The notes under the pieces are model-generated. The model had not been told where the DNA came from. It did no database searches and saw only the letters and a program-made list of their open reading frames with translations. A program made the position numbers and the translations under genes. Positions 1-6,397 of a stretch of DNA of 10,818 nucleotides are shown here, piece after piece (the first letter of the stretch is position 1; every line of letters begins with the position of its first letter). The DNA lies in the NCBI GenBank assembly GCA_002422945.1, contig DITW01000012.1, positions 1-10,818 on the forward strand, read 5' to 3'. The DNA is from Sphingomonadales bacterium UBA6174 (lineage in GTDB: Bacteria > Pseudomonadota > Alphaproteobacteria > Sphingomonadales > Sphingomonadaceae).

Positions 1-866
1 GCGGGCGCGAATTCCTGATGAAGGATGCCTATAGCTTCGATCTTGACGAAGCCGGGGCGCGCCACAGCTATAACCGCATGTTCGTCGCTTATCTGCGGAC
101 CTATCGCCGCATGGGCCTGCGCGCCATTCCGATGCAGGCCGACACCGGCCCGATCGGCGGCGACCTTTCCCATGAATTCATCGTCCTCGCCCCGACCGGC
201 GAGAGCGAAGTCTTCTATCACCGCAATTGGGAACAGGACCGCGACCTCAACGTCAATCCGGACGATGCCGCCGCGTTGCAGGCATTCGTCACCGGCCTGA
301 CCGATGATTATGCCGCGACCGATGAAAAACGCGACGAGGCCCGCGAAGCCGCAGGCGGCGATGCGATCCAGCAATCGCGCGGGATCGAAGTCGGCCATAT
401 CTTCTATTTCGGCACCAAATATTCCAAGGCCATGGGCATGAGCGTCCAAGGCCCGGATGGCAATGCGATCATCCCGCAAATGGGCAGCTATGGCATCGGC
501 GTATCCCGCCTGATGGGCGCGATCATCGAGGCCAGCCATGACGATAATGGCATTATCTGGCCGGAATCGGTCGCGCCTTATCGCATCGGCCTCATCAACA
601 TGCGGGTCGACGACGCCAATTGCACGGCGGCCAGCGACGCCCTGTATGAAAGCCTGACAGCGGCGGGCGTTGAGGTGTTGTACGATGATCGCGACGAACG
701 CGGCGGCGCGAAATTCGCCCAGATGGATGTGATCGGCCTGCCGTGGCAGGTCGTGATCGGCCCCAAGGGTCTGGAAAAAGGCGTGGTCGAACTGAAGAAT
801 CGCGCCACCGGCGAGAAGCAAGAGCTTTCCGCTGATGATCTGTTCAACAAGATGACCGCTAAATGA
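1..866 (+). CDS. proS: Prolyl-tRNA synthetase (ProRS), 3' part; 5' end outside window
   Basis: Class IIa aminoacyl-tRNA synthetase that charges tRNA-Pro with proline in the cytoplasm. The reading frame is open from the first bases: codons from position 3 read GREFLMKDAYSFD, a hallmark ProRS stretch. The ATG at 18 is therefore internal and the gene is cut by the window edge. About 287 codons remain; alphaproteobacterial ProRS is usually about 440 residues, so roughly the first 150 are missing. The motif-3 region GIGVSRLMGAIIEASHD (about nt 495-545) carries the class II arginine. It is followed by WPESVAPYRIGLINMR, which opens the C-terminal anticodon-binding domain. Only a short linker lies between the GGDLSHEF region and GHIFYFGTKYS, so the large YbaK-like editing insert of the E. 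coli type is absent, as expected for this lineage. The stop codon overlaps the next start (ATGA, 863-866), indicating co-translation with the permease gene. Confidence 0.97.
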   Translation, partial: GREFLMKDAYSFDLDEAGARHSYNRMFVAYLRTYRRMGLRAIPMQADTGPIGGDLSHEFIVLAPTGESEVFYHRNWEQDRDLNVNPDDAAALQAFVTGLTDDYAATDEKRDEAREAAGGDAIQQSRGIEVGHIFYFGTKYSKAMGMSVQGPDGNAIIPQMGSYGIGVSRLMGAIIEASHDDNGIIWPESVAPYRIGLINMRVDDANCTAASDALYESLTAAGVEVLYDDRDERGGAKFAQMDVIGLPWQVVIGPKGLEKGVVELKNRATGEKQELSADDLFNKMTAK

Positions 867-2116
867 GGCTGCTCTCCGCCCATGAATGGATGATTGCCAA
901 ACGCTATCTCCTTCCCGGGCGGGGCGAGGCCTTTATCGCCATTGTCGCCTCCATCAGCCTTGTCGCCGTGGCGCTGGGCGTGGCCGCGCTCATCATCGTG
1001 ATGAGCGTGATGAACGGCTTTCGCGCGGAACTGTTCGACAAGATCGTGGGACTGAACGGCCATGCGGTGGTGCAGGGCTATGACGGGCGGCTCGATAATT
1101 GGCGGGCCGTGCTCGCCACCGTGAAAAGCACGCCGGGTGTAACATCCGCCACGCCGTTGATCGAACAGCCATTGATGGCGAGCCTCAATGGCCGGGTTGA
1201 GGGCGTGTTGATTCGCGGCATGGACATGCGCGATATCTTGAACAACCCGACCTTGCGTCAGGGCTTGAAGGCCGGTGCGCTCAACAGCCTGCATCCCGGC
1301 GCGGGCAAGATCGTGATCGGATCGCGACTGGCCGAGGCGCTGGGCGCACAGCTCGGCTCCAGCCTCAGCCTGATCTCGCCCAATGGACAAACGACGCCGT
1401 TCGGCACGGTGCCGCGCATCGTCAGCTACACCATCGGCGCTATCGTCGAAGTCGGCGTTTATGATTATGACAAGGCGTTCGTCATCATGCCGATGGCGGA
1501 TGCCCAGACCTTGTTGATGATGGACGACAGCGTCGGCATGATCGAACTCCACACCGTCGACGCCGACAAAGTCGCCGATATCGTCGCCCCCATCGGGCCG
1601 CAGGTCGTGCGCGATGGGGTGGTGACCGACTGGCGGCAGATGAACAGCCAATTGTTCGAAGCCTTGCAGGTCGAACGCGTGGCGATGTTCACCGTCTTGT
1701 CGATCATCGTGCTCGTCGCCGTGTTCAACATCCTCTCAAGCCTGATCATGCTGACCCGCGCCAAGACCCGCGACATCGCGATCCTGCGCACTATGGGTGC
1801 CAGCCGCGAATCGATGATGCGGATTTTCATGTCGGTCGGCGTGACCATCGGCGTACTGGGCATCGGGACGGGGCTGGTTTTGGGCTTTGTCTTTCTCGCC
1901 TTCCGCCAATCGATCGTGCGCGGCGTGCAATTGCTCACGGGCCAGAATCTGTGGGACCCGTCGATCCGCTTTTTGACCGAATTGCCATCGCGCACCGATC
2001 CGTTTGAAGTGCTGGCGATTGTCGTGCTGACCTTGGTGCTGACCTTTCTCGCCACGCTCTATCCGGCGTGGAAAGCGGCCAAGACCGATCCGGTGCAGGT
2101 GCTACGCTACGAATAA
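863..2116 (+). CDS. lolC/lolE: Lipoprotein-releasing ABC transporter permease, LolC/LolE family
   Basis: Inner-membrane permease of the Lol system, which uses ATP hydrolysis by LolD to extract outer-membrane lipoproteins and pass them to LolA. The 417-residue length fits the family. Architecture: a short cytoplasmic N-terminus (HEWMIAKRYL), TM1 about 24-50 ending in the family signature MSVMNGFRAEL, a large periplasmic domain about 55-270, then TM2 about 274-298, TM3 about 321-347 and TM4 about 381-403. The cytoplasmic loop TRAKTRDIAILRTMGAS (298-314) is the segment expected to contact the ATPase. The tail PAWKAAKTDPVQVLRYE is typical of the FtsX/MacB/LolC superfamily. The start is fixed by the ATGA overlap with proS; no good Shine-Dalgarno is visible, so translation is probably coupled. 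Many alphaproteobacteria carry a single LolC/E-type gene that forms a homodimer, so choosing C or E is arbitrary. Its usual ATPase partner gene lolD is not downstream here. Confidence 0.94.
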   Translation: MRLLSAHEWMIAKRYLLPGRGEAFIAIVASISLVAVALGVAALIIVMSVMNGFRAELFDKIVGLNGHAVVQGYDGRLDNWRAVLATVKSTPGVTSATPLIEQPLMASLNGRVEGVLIRGMDMRDILNNPTLRQGLKAGALNSLHPGAGKIVIGSRLAEALGAQLGSSLSLISPNGQTTPFGTVPRIVSYTIGAIVEVGVYDYDKAFVIMPMADAQTLLMMDDSVGMIELHTVDADKVADIVAPIGPQVVRDGVVTDWRQMNSQLFEALQVERVAMFTVLSIIVLVAVFNILSSLIMLTRAKTRDIAILRTMGASRESMMRIFMSVGVTIGVLGIGTGLVLGFVFLAFRQSIVRGVQLLTGQNLWDPSIRFLTELPSRTDPFEVLAIVVLTLVLTFLATLYPAWKAAKTDPVQVLRYE

Positions 2117-2286
2117 GCTGGGACACGCATCATGCGCTAATCATCATGCGCGGGCGCAGCAAAACCCGACCCTTAGGTCGCGCTAAAATAATACGAAATT
2201 ATTACACCTTCCCTCTTGTGCAGTGCAGCATCGTGTCGCACCTTCGTCATCGGAACTGACCACCCATTTGATTCGGGGAGAGGCGA
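2117..2286 (+). promoter_or_regulatory. Presumed promoter/control region of the ATP-grasp-Anbu operon
   Basis: 170 bases without a convincing gene separate the permease from the ATP-grasp gene. Visible elements: a small palindrome CGCAT-C-ATGCG (2126-2136), with ATCATGCGC repeated directly at 2129-2137 and 2143-2151. There is a 5-bp hairpin CGACC-CTTA-GGTCG (2167-2180) without a following T-run. An AT-rich island from 2184 contains TAAAAT (2184-2189), a plausible -10 box, and an inverted repeat AATAAT-ACGAA-ATTATT (2187-2203). I find no matching -35 box at 16-18 bases upstream, so a standard housekeeping promoter is not proven; an activator or alternative sigma factor could be involved. That this is the operon promoter is inferred from position. 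Confidence 0.4.
2275..2283 (+). promoter_or_regulatory. Ribosome binding site that supports the TTG start of the ATP-grasp gene
   Basis: The purine run GGGGAGAGG ends four bases before TTG at 2287, and its GGAG core is six bases away. This is a strong Shine-Dalgarno for the TTG start. The next in-frame ATG at 2311 has no comparable site, so TTG is preferred. Confidence 0.65.
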
Positions 2287-3756
2287 TTGACCGACTTGGC
2301 GTTCGACGAGATGCATGGCTTTACCGGCCAGGAGCCCCGCTCATCCTATCGCGCGATTGCCGACTGGTTGCACCGAACCGATCACGCCGATCTGGCCAGC
2401 CAACAACAGGCCGCCGAAACAATCTTTCGCAAATTGGGCATCACCTTTGCCGTCTATGGCGATGAAGACGCCGAAGAACGCATCATCCCCTTCGACATCG
2501 TCCCGCGCGTACTCGCGGCCAAGGAATGGGGTCGGCTGGAAGAAGGGCTGATCCAGCGCGTCTCCGCGATCAACGCCTTTTTGACCGACATTTATGGCAA
2601 GCGCGAAATCCTGAAGGCCGGCATATTGCCGCCCGAACTGATCCTCGCCAACCCGCAATTCCGTCTCGCCATGACGACGATCCGCCCGCCCCATGATGTC
2701 TGGGCGCATATTTGCGGGATCGACATGGTCCGCACCGGGCCGGATGAATTTTTCGTGCTGGAAGACAACGCCCGCACCCCGTCCGGCGTATCCTATATGC
2801 TGGAAAATCGCGAGGCGATGCAGCGCCTGTTCCCCGATCTCGTCGCCGCACATCGCGTTCGTCCGGTCGAAAGCTATCCGGATATGCTACTGGCGATGAT
2901 GCGCTCGGTCGCGCCCAAGGGGTCGGGGGACGATCCGTGCTGCGCGATCCTGACGCCGGGCCAGTTCAATTCCGCCTTTTACGAACACAGCTTCCTTGCC
3001 GATCACATCGGGGTCGAATTGGTCGAGGGCAATGATTTGCAGGTCGTCGACCGCAGATTGTTCATGCGCACGACCGAGGGGATGAAGCGGATCGACGTGC
3101 TGTATCGCCGGGTCGATGATGATTTCCTCGACCCATTGATGTTCCGCCCGGATTCGATCCTCGGCGTGCCGGGGCTGATGGATGCCTATGCGGCGGGCAA
3201 TATCACCATCGTCAATGCGCCCGGCACCGGCATCGCGGATGATAAGGCGATCTATAGCTATATGCCGGAAATCGTCCGCTTCTACACCGGCAAAGACGCG
3301 ATTCTGCCCAATGTCCACACCTATCGCTGCCGCGAGGCCGATGACCTTGGCTATGTCCTTGATCACCTTTCCGAACTGGTGGTGAAGCTGGTGGACGGGT
3401 CCGGCGGCTATGGCATGCTGGTCGGCCCGCGTTCGACCAAGGCCGAGATCGAGGCATTCCGCGCCCAGATCATCGCCACCCCGCAACGCTATATCGCCCA
3501 GCCGACCTTGGCGCTGTCCACCTGCCCGACCTTGGTCGAAGAGGGTATCGCCCCGCGCCATGTCGATCTGCGCCCATTCGTGCTGACCGGCAGCAAAGGC
3601 ACCAAGATCGTGCCGGGCGGATTGACCCGCGTCGCGCTGCAACAAGGCTCGCTCGTCGTCAATTCAAGTCAGGGCGGCGGCACCAAGGATACATGGGTGC
3701 TGGCCGATGACGAACCGACGATCCCCAGCCCCGCCGCCAATGGAAAGGAGGCATGA
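2287..3756 (+). CDS. Circularly permuted ATP-grasp protein (DUF404/DUF407 type, COG2308-like)
   Basis: Predicted ATP-dependent carboxylate-amine ligase; the family is thought to form amide or peptide bonds, but its substrate is unknown. The 489-residue length is usual. Recognisable blocks in order: IIPFDIVPRVLAAKEWGRLEEGL (66-88), DVWAHICGIDMVR (137-149), EDNARTPSGVSYMLENR (159-175), APGTGIADDKAIYSYMPEI (311-329), the glycine-rich nucleotide-binding loop with its lysine KLVDGSGGYGMLVGP (367-381), RHVDLRPFV (424-432) and the C-terminal block SSQGGGTKDTWVL (460-472). No signal peptide or membrane segment is seen, so it should be cytoplasmic. The TTG start has a strong ribosome binding site; an ATG at 2311 would remove only eight residues. 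It is first in a four-gene operon and ends two bases before the preferred start of the alpha-E gene. Family assignment is secure; the biochemical role is inferred. Confidence 0.93.
   Translation: MTDLAFDEMHGFTGQEPRSSYRAIADWLHRTDHADLASQQQAAETIFRKLGITFAVYGDEDAEERIIPFDIVPRVLAAKEWGRLEEGLIQRVSAINAFLTDIYGKREILKAGILPPELILANPQFRLAMTTIRPPHDVWAHICGIDMVRTGPDEFFVLEDNARTPSGVSYMLENREAMQRLFPDLVAAHRVRPVESYPDMLLAMMRSVAPKGSGDDPCCAILTPGQFNSAFYEHSFLADHIGVELVEGNDLQVVDRRLFMRTTEGMKRIDVLYRRVDDDFLDPLMFRPDSILGVPGLMDAYAAGNITIVNAPGTGIADDKAIYSYMPEIVRFYTGKDAILPNVHTYRCREADDLGYVLDHLSELVVKLVDGSGGYGMLVGPRSTKAEIEAFRAQIIATPQRYIAQPTLALSTCPTLVEEGIAPRHVDLRPFVLTGSKGTKIVPGGLTRVALQQGSLVVNSSQGGGTKDTWVLADDEPTIPSPAANGKEA
3744..3751 (+). 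promoter_or_regulatory. Ribosome binding site deciding the alpha-E start
   Basis: AAAGGAGG is a near-perfect Shine-Dalgarno. It lies one base before the ATG at 3753, which is too close, but seven bases before the ATG at 3759, which is optimal. This favours 3759, which also gives the family-typical N-terminus MLSRTAS. Confidence 0.75.
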
Positions 3757-3758
3757 AC

Positions 3759-4691
3759 ATGCTGTCACGCACGGCATCCAGCCTCTATTGGATCGGTCGC
3801 CACATTGAACGCGCGGATTTTGTCGCCCGGTTGATCGAGGCCGCGCTGCAATTCGAACTCTTGCCACAGGCACGGGGCAGCGATGATTGGGGCAGCGCCG
3901 TCTCGTCCTCCGGCGCGATGGACCGCTTTGCCGCCAGCGGTCAGGACGTCAACCGGACCAATGTCATCGCCTTTCTCGCGTTCGATCAGGACAATCCCGG
4001 TTCGATCATGTCCTGCATGGACATGGCCCGCAACGATGCCCGCGCCATCCGCACGGCGATTACGCGGGAATGCTTTGAAACGCTGAACGAGGCGCATCTC
4101 GCGATGAAGACTCAGGTCCGCCGTGGCAAGACTGGCGATATTCAGGGCTTTATCGACTGGATCAAATCCGTCACTCGCGGGTTTGAGGGCGCGATGCATC
4201 GCACGATGCTGCGTAATGATTCGCTTTGGTTCCTGCGACTAGGCAGCGCCATCGAACGCGCCGACAACACCGCGCGTCTGCTCGATGTCAAATATCACTG
4301 CCTCCTGCCGCAGGGCGAGGAAGTGGGCGGCACCCATGATCAGGCGCAATGGACGGCCCTGCTCCGCAGCGTTTCGGCGGTGACGGCCTATCGCTGGATC
4401 TATCGCGATGGGTTGAAGCCTTGGCTAGTCGCGGATCTGATGATCCTGCGGCGCGAAATGCCACGCTCGCTCGCGGCATGTGTCGATGAAGCGGGGGCGA
4501 TGCTCGCCTGTCTGCGCGCCGATGGGGGCCGCACCGGCGCCGCCGACCGCCAGATACGCAAGATGCAGATCGGTCTCACCAAATTGCAGGTCGATGAGGT
4601 GATCAAATCCGGCCTGCATGAATTTCTGCAAGAATTTCTGGCCGACAATAATCAACTGGGTCGGGCTGTGTCCGACCAGTTCCTCTTTTAA
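3759..4691 (+). CDS. Alpha-E domain protein (DUF403, COG2307-like)
   Basis: All-helical protein of the alpha-E family, which almost always accompanies the circularly permuted ATP-grasp protein and sometimes is fused to it. Its biochemical role is not established; a structural or accessory part in a peptide-forming complex has been proposed. With the start at 3759 it is 310 residues. The family name comes from conserved Glu-containing helices, and two are plain here: LYWIGRHIERADFVARLIE (9-27, E17-R18) and GSAIERADNTARLLDVKY (162-179, E166-R167). SLWFLRLGSAIERAD is the second signature block. No membrane segment or signal peptide is apparent, so it is likely cytoplasmic. A start at 3753 would overlap the upstream stop (ATGA), but the ribosome binding site is too close there. 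The C-terminus ends in DQFLF. The next gene follows after 11 bases. Confidence 0.92.
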   Translation: MLSRTASSLYWIGRHIERADFVARLIEAALQFELLPQARGSDDWGSAVSSSGAMDRFAASGQDVNRTNVIAFLAFDQDNPGSIMSCMDMARNDARAIRTAITRECFETLNEAHLAMKTQVRRGKTGDIQGFIDWIKSVTRGFEGAMHRTMLRNDSLWFLRLGSAIERADNTARLLDVKYHCLLPQGEEVGGTHDQAQWTALLRSVSAVTAYRWIYRDGLKPWLVADLMILRREMPRSLAACVDEAGAMLACLRADGGRTGAADRQIRKMQIGLTKLQVDEVIKSGLHEFLQEFLADNNQLGRAVSDQFLF

Positions 4692-4702
4692 AAGCCCTTA
4701 TC

Positions 4703-5578
4703 ATGCGCATCCAGATCGATCATTTGACCCGCTATCACTACACCTTGCCGATGCGTTCGGTGATCCAGCTGTTGCGCGTCACCCCGCAAACCAATGCCCA
4801 TCAAACCGTGGTGTCATGGAATATCAACGTCGATTGCGACGCCCGTATCACGCCTTATGTCGATGCGTTCGGCAATGCCTGCCACATCATGGCCATCGAT
4901 CATTCGGTGTCAGATCTGAGCATCGAAGTCACCGGCTTGGTCGACACATGGCCGGGCAGCGCCGGTATTATCGATGCCGCAGAGCCTTTGCCAGAACTGG
5001 TGTTTCTTCAGCCCACGATGCTGACGCAGGCGGATGAAGCGATCACCCGTTTCGCCTATGACGTGGCGGGCGATCTGCAGCAAAATCCGCTCGACCGCTG
5101 CCATGCGCTGATGACGGCCTTGTGGCGGGAAATCAGTTTCGACACCCGCGCGACATCAACGTTGACGGATGCCGCCGCCGCCTTTGCCGACCGGCGCGGC
5201 GTGTGTCAGGACCTCGCGCATATCTTCATCAGCGCGTGCCGCACCCTCAAAATCCCGGCGCGTTATGTGTCCGGCCATTTGCTGCGGCAGGATGGCGCGG
5301 AATGGCAAGAGGCGGCCCATGCCTGGGCAGAGGCCCATATTACGGGCCTTGGCTGGGTCTCATTCGATCCCGCCAATTGCGTCAGCGCCGACGAACATTA
5401 TCTGCGCGTTGCCTGCGGGCTTGATTATCGCGATGCTGCGCCGGTATCAGGGGCGCGATATGGCGGCGGTTTCGAAACGCTGTCGGTCGATCTGCGGGTC
5501 CGTGGGCCGGGCCTTGGTAAAACGATACAGGGCCAAATGGGACAGGGCCAAATGGGACAGGACAGCGCGAATCAATGA
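4703..5578 (+). CDS. Transglutaminase-like cysteine protease family protein
   Basis: Papain-fold enzyme of the bacterial transglutaminase-like family, predicted to cleave or transfer amide bonds rather than act as a classical cross-linker. The N-terminal region MRIQIDHLTRYHY to about residue 80 is the family's beta-rich N-terminal domain. The catalytic core follows with a full triad: Cys168 in DRRGVCQDLAHIF, His206 in EAAHAWAE and Asp222 in WVSFDPANC. The block DEHYLRVACGLDYRDAAPVSGARYGG (230-255) is characteristic of the subfamily found beside alpha-E and ATP-grasp proteins. No signal peptide is seen. The ATG at 4703 has no Shine-Dalgarno in front and lies 11 bases after the alpha-E stop, so coupling is likely; starting further in would lose the conserved N-terminus. 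The last residues (about 276-285) contain a duplicated GQMGQ, the product of a 15-bp tandem repeat. The stop overlaps the Anbu start. Confidence 0.93.
   Translation: MRIQIDHLTRYHYTLPMRSVIQLLRVTPQTNAHQTVVSWNINVDCDARITPYVDAFGNACHIMAIDHSVSDLSIEVTGLVDTWPGSAGIIDAAEPLPELVFLQPTMLTQADEAITRFAYDVAGDLQQNPLDRCHALMTALWREISFDTRATSTLTDAAAAFADRRGVCQDLAHIFISACRTLKIPARYVSGHLLRQDGAEWQEAAHAWAEAHITGLGWVSFDPANCVSADEHYLRVACGLDYRDAAPVSGARYGGGFETLSVDLRVRGPGLGKTIQGQMGQGQMGQDSANQ
5531..5560 (+). repeat. Perfect 15-bp tandem duplication in the transglutaminase tail
   Basis: GGCCAAATGGGACAG occurs twice without a mismatch (5531-5545 and 5546-5560), followed by a further GACAG. The unit is five codons, so it keeps the frame and duplicates GQMGQ in the non-conserved C-terminal tail, just before the Anbu start codon. 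Confidence 0.95.
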
Positions 5579-6336
5579 CCTATTGCGTGGGAATGCTGAT
5601 TGATGCGGGGTTGGTTATGATGGCCGACACCCGCACCAATGCGGGCATCGACAATATCTCCTGCTATCGCAAGCTCCACATTTACGATGGCGGGGATGAT
5701 TGCTTCATCGCGATAGCGACTGCTGGCAATCTGTCGGTCACGCAGGCCACTTTGTCCAAGCTGGCTGAGGGCGTCGCCAATCCCGAAACCGGCGAAATCG
5801 ACACATTATGGACCGTCCCCAGCATCTTCAAGGCGGTGCAACTGGTCGGCAATGTGCTGCGCACCACGCGGCATGAAACCGAACATGGGATGGAGGCCGA
5901 GGGCGTATCCTTTGGCGCGACCATGTTGTTGGGCGGGCGCGTCGGGTCTGAACCGTTGCGCCTGTTTCTGATTTACGATGCCGGCAATGCGATCGAATGC
6001 CATGCGGATACGCCCTATCTCCAGATCGGGGAGTATAAATATGGCAAGCCGATCCTCGACCGCGCGCTCGACGTGAACACCCCGTTGAACGAGGCGGTGA
6101 AGCTCGGCCTGATTTCGTTCGATTCGACGATGCGTTCCAACCTTGCGGTCGGCCTGCCCATCGACATGGTCACCGTCCGCGCCGACCCGAGCTGCGAACC
6201 GGAATATTTCCGGATCGATCAGTCCAACGCCTATTTCAACGACCTGTCCCGGCAATGGGGGGAAAAGCTGCGCGAGGCGCAAGCCGCCATCCCGCGCCCG
6301 CCGTTCATCAAGCACAAGGCGCCGGTGATCGTATAA
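5575..6336 (+). CDS. anbu: Anbu, proteasome/HslV-like Ntn hydrolase (COG3484-like)
   Basis: Proteasome-type N-terminal nucleophile hydrolase of the Anbu (ancestral beta subunit) family, a self-assembling bacterial relative of HslV and proteasome beta subunits whose substrate is unknown. The 253-residue length is normal. The protein begins Met-Thr-Tyr-Cys-Val-Gly, so removal of Met exposes the nucleophile Thr2; there is no propeptide. The other expected active-site residues are present: Asp18 in MMADTRTNAG and Lys33 in CYRKLHIY. Further family blocks are GVSFGATMLLGG (110-121), YLQIGEYKYGKPILDRAL (148-165) and SFDSTMRSNLAVGLPID (181-197). The ATG overlaps the transglutaminase stop (ATGA), so it is co-translated. 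The nearest AGGA lies 12 bases upstream. It is the last operon gene: a terminator stem begins inside its final codons. No ATPase unfoldase gene is linked, consistent with what is known for Anbu. Confidence 0.94.
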   Translation: MTYCVGMLIDAGLVMMADTRTNAGIDNISCYRKLHIYDGGDDCFIAIATAGNLSVTQATLSKLAEGVANPETGEIDTLWTVPSIFKAVQLVGNVLRTTRHETEHGMEAEGVSFGATMLLGGRVGSEPLRLFLIYDAGNAIECHADTPYLQIGEYKYGKPILDRALDVNTPLNEAVKLGLISFDSTMRSNLAVGLPIDMVTVRADPSCEPEYFRIDQSNAYFNDLSRQWGEKLREAQAAIPRPPFIKHKAPVIV

Positions 6337-6351
6337 AACGGCGTCTTTTTT
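6318..6351 (+). terminator. Intrinsic terminator at the end of the Anbu operon
   Basis: A stem pairs 6318-6324 (GGCGCCG) with 6339-6345 (CGGCGTC): six Watson-Crick pairs and one G-U. A 14-base loop holds the anbu stop codon. The stem is followed at once by TTTTTT (6346-6351). The long loop is a weakness; the GC stem and the adjoining T-run are classic. Confidence 0.65.
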
Positions 6352-6362
6352 GCCCTAGTTTT

Positions 6363-6391
6363 TTGACGTTCTGGCACGAACGGCCTAAGTC
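6363..6391 (+). promoter_or_regulatory. Candidate pmbA promoter, possibly giving a leaderless transcript
   Basis: TTGACG (6363-6368) is a good -35 box. At a 17-base spacing lies TAAGTC (6386-6391), a weak -10 box. The distance predicts a transcript start at or very near the A of the pmbA ATG at 6398. No Shine-Dalgarno precedes that ATG. An inverted repeat CGTTC-N6-GAACG (6367-6382) fills the spacer and might be an operator. The -10 match is poor, so this is tentative. Confidence 0.35.
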
Positions 6392-6397
6392 TCGGTC

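Noticed and set aside
578..1651. A 357-codon open frame on the minus strand across the end of proS and most of lolC/E.
   Set aside because: It is antisense to two well-supported genes. Its composition (many His, Asp, Ala and Gln) is typical of shadow frames.
2167..2180. Hairpin CGACC-CTTA-GGTCG as the terminator of proS-lolC/E.
   Set aside because: The stem has only 5 bp and the following bases are CGCTAAAATAAT, with no T-run; evidence is insufficient.
2242..2258. CTTCGTCATC followed by GGAAC, resembling half of the repeat arm at 8646.
   Set aside because: Only about ten bases match in a row and there is no hairpin partner, so chance similarity is likely.
3753..3758. Start of the alpha-E gene at 3753 with an ATGA overlap to the ATP-grasp gene.
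   Set aside because: The Shine-Dalgarno AAAGGAGG would be only one base away. The ATG at 3759 has seven-base spacing and yields the family-typical MLSRTAS start.
6367..6382. Inverted repeat CGTTC-N6-GAACG as a terminator.
   Set aside because: No T-run follows it on either strand; the better terminator is the stem at 6318-6345. It is kept only as a possible operator within the pmbA promoter.
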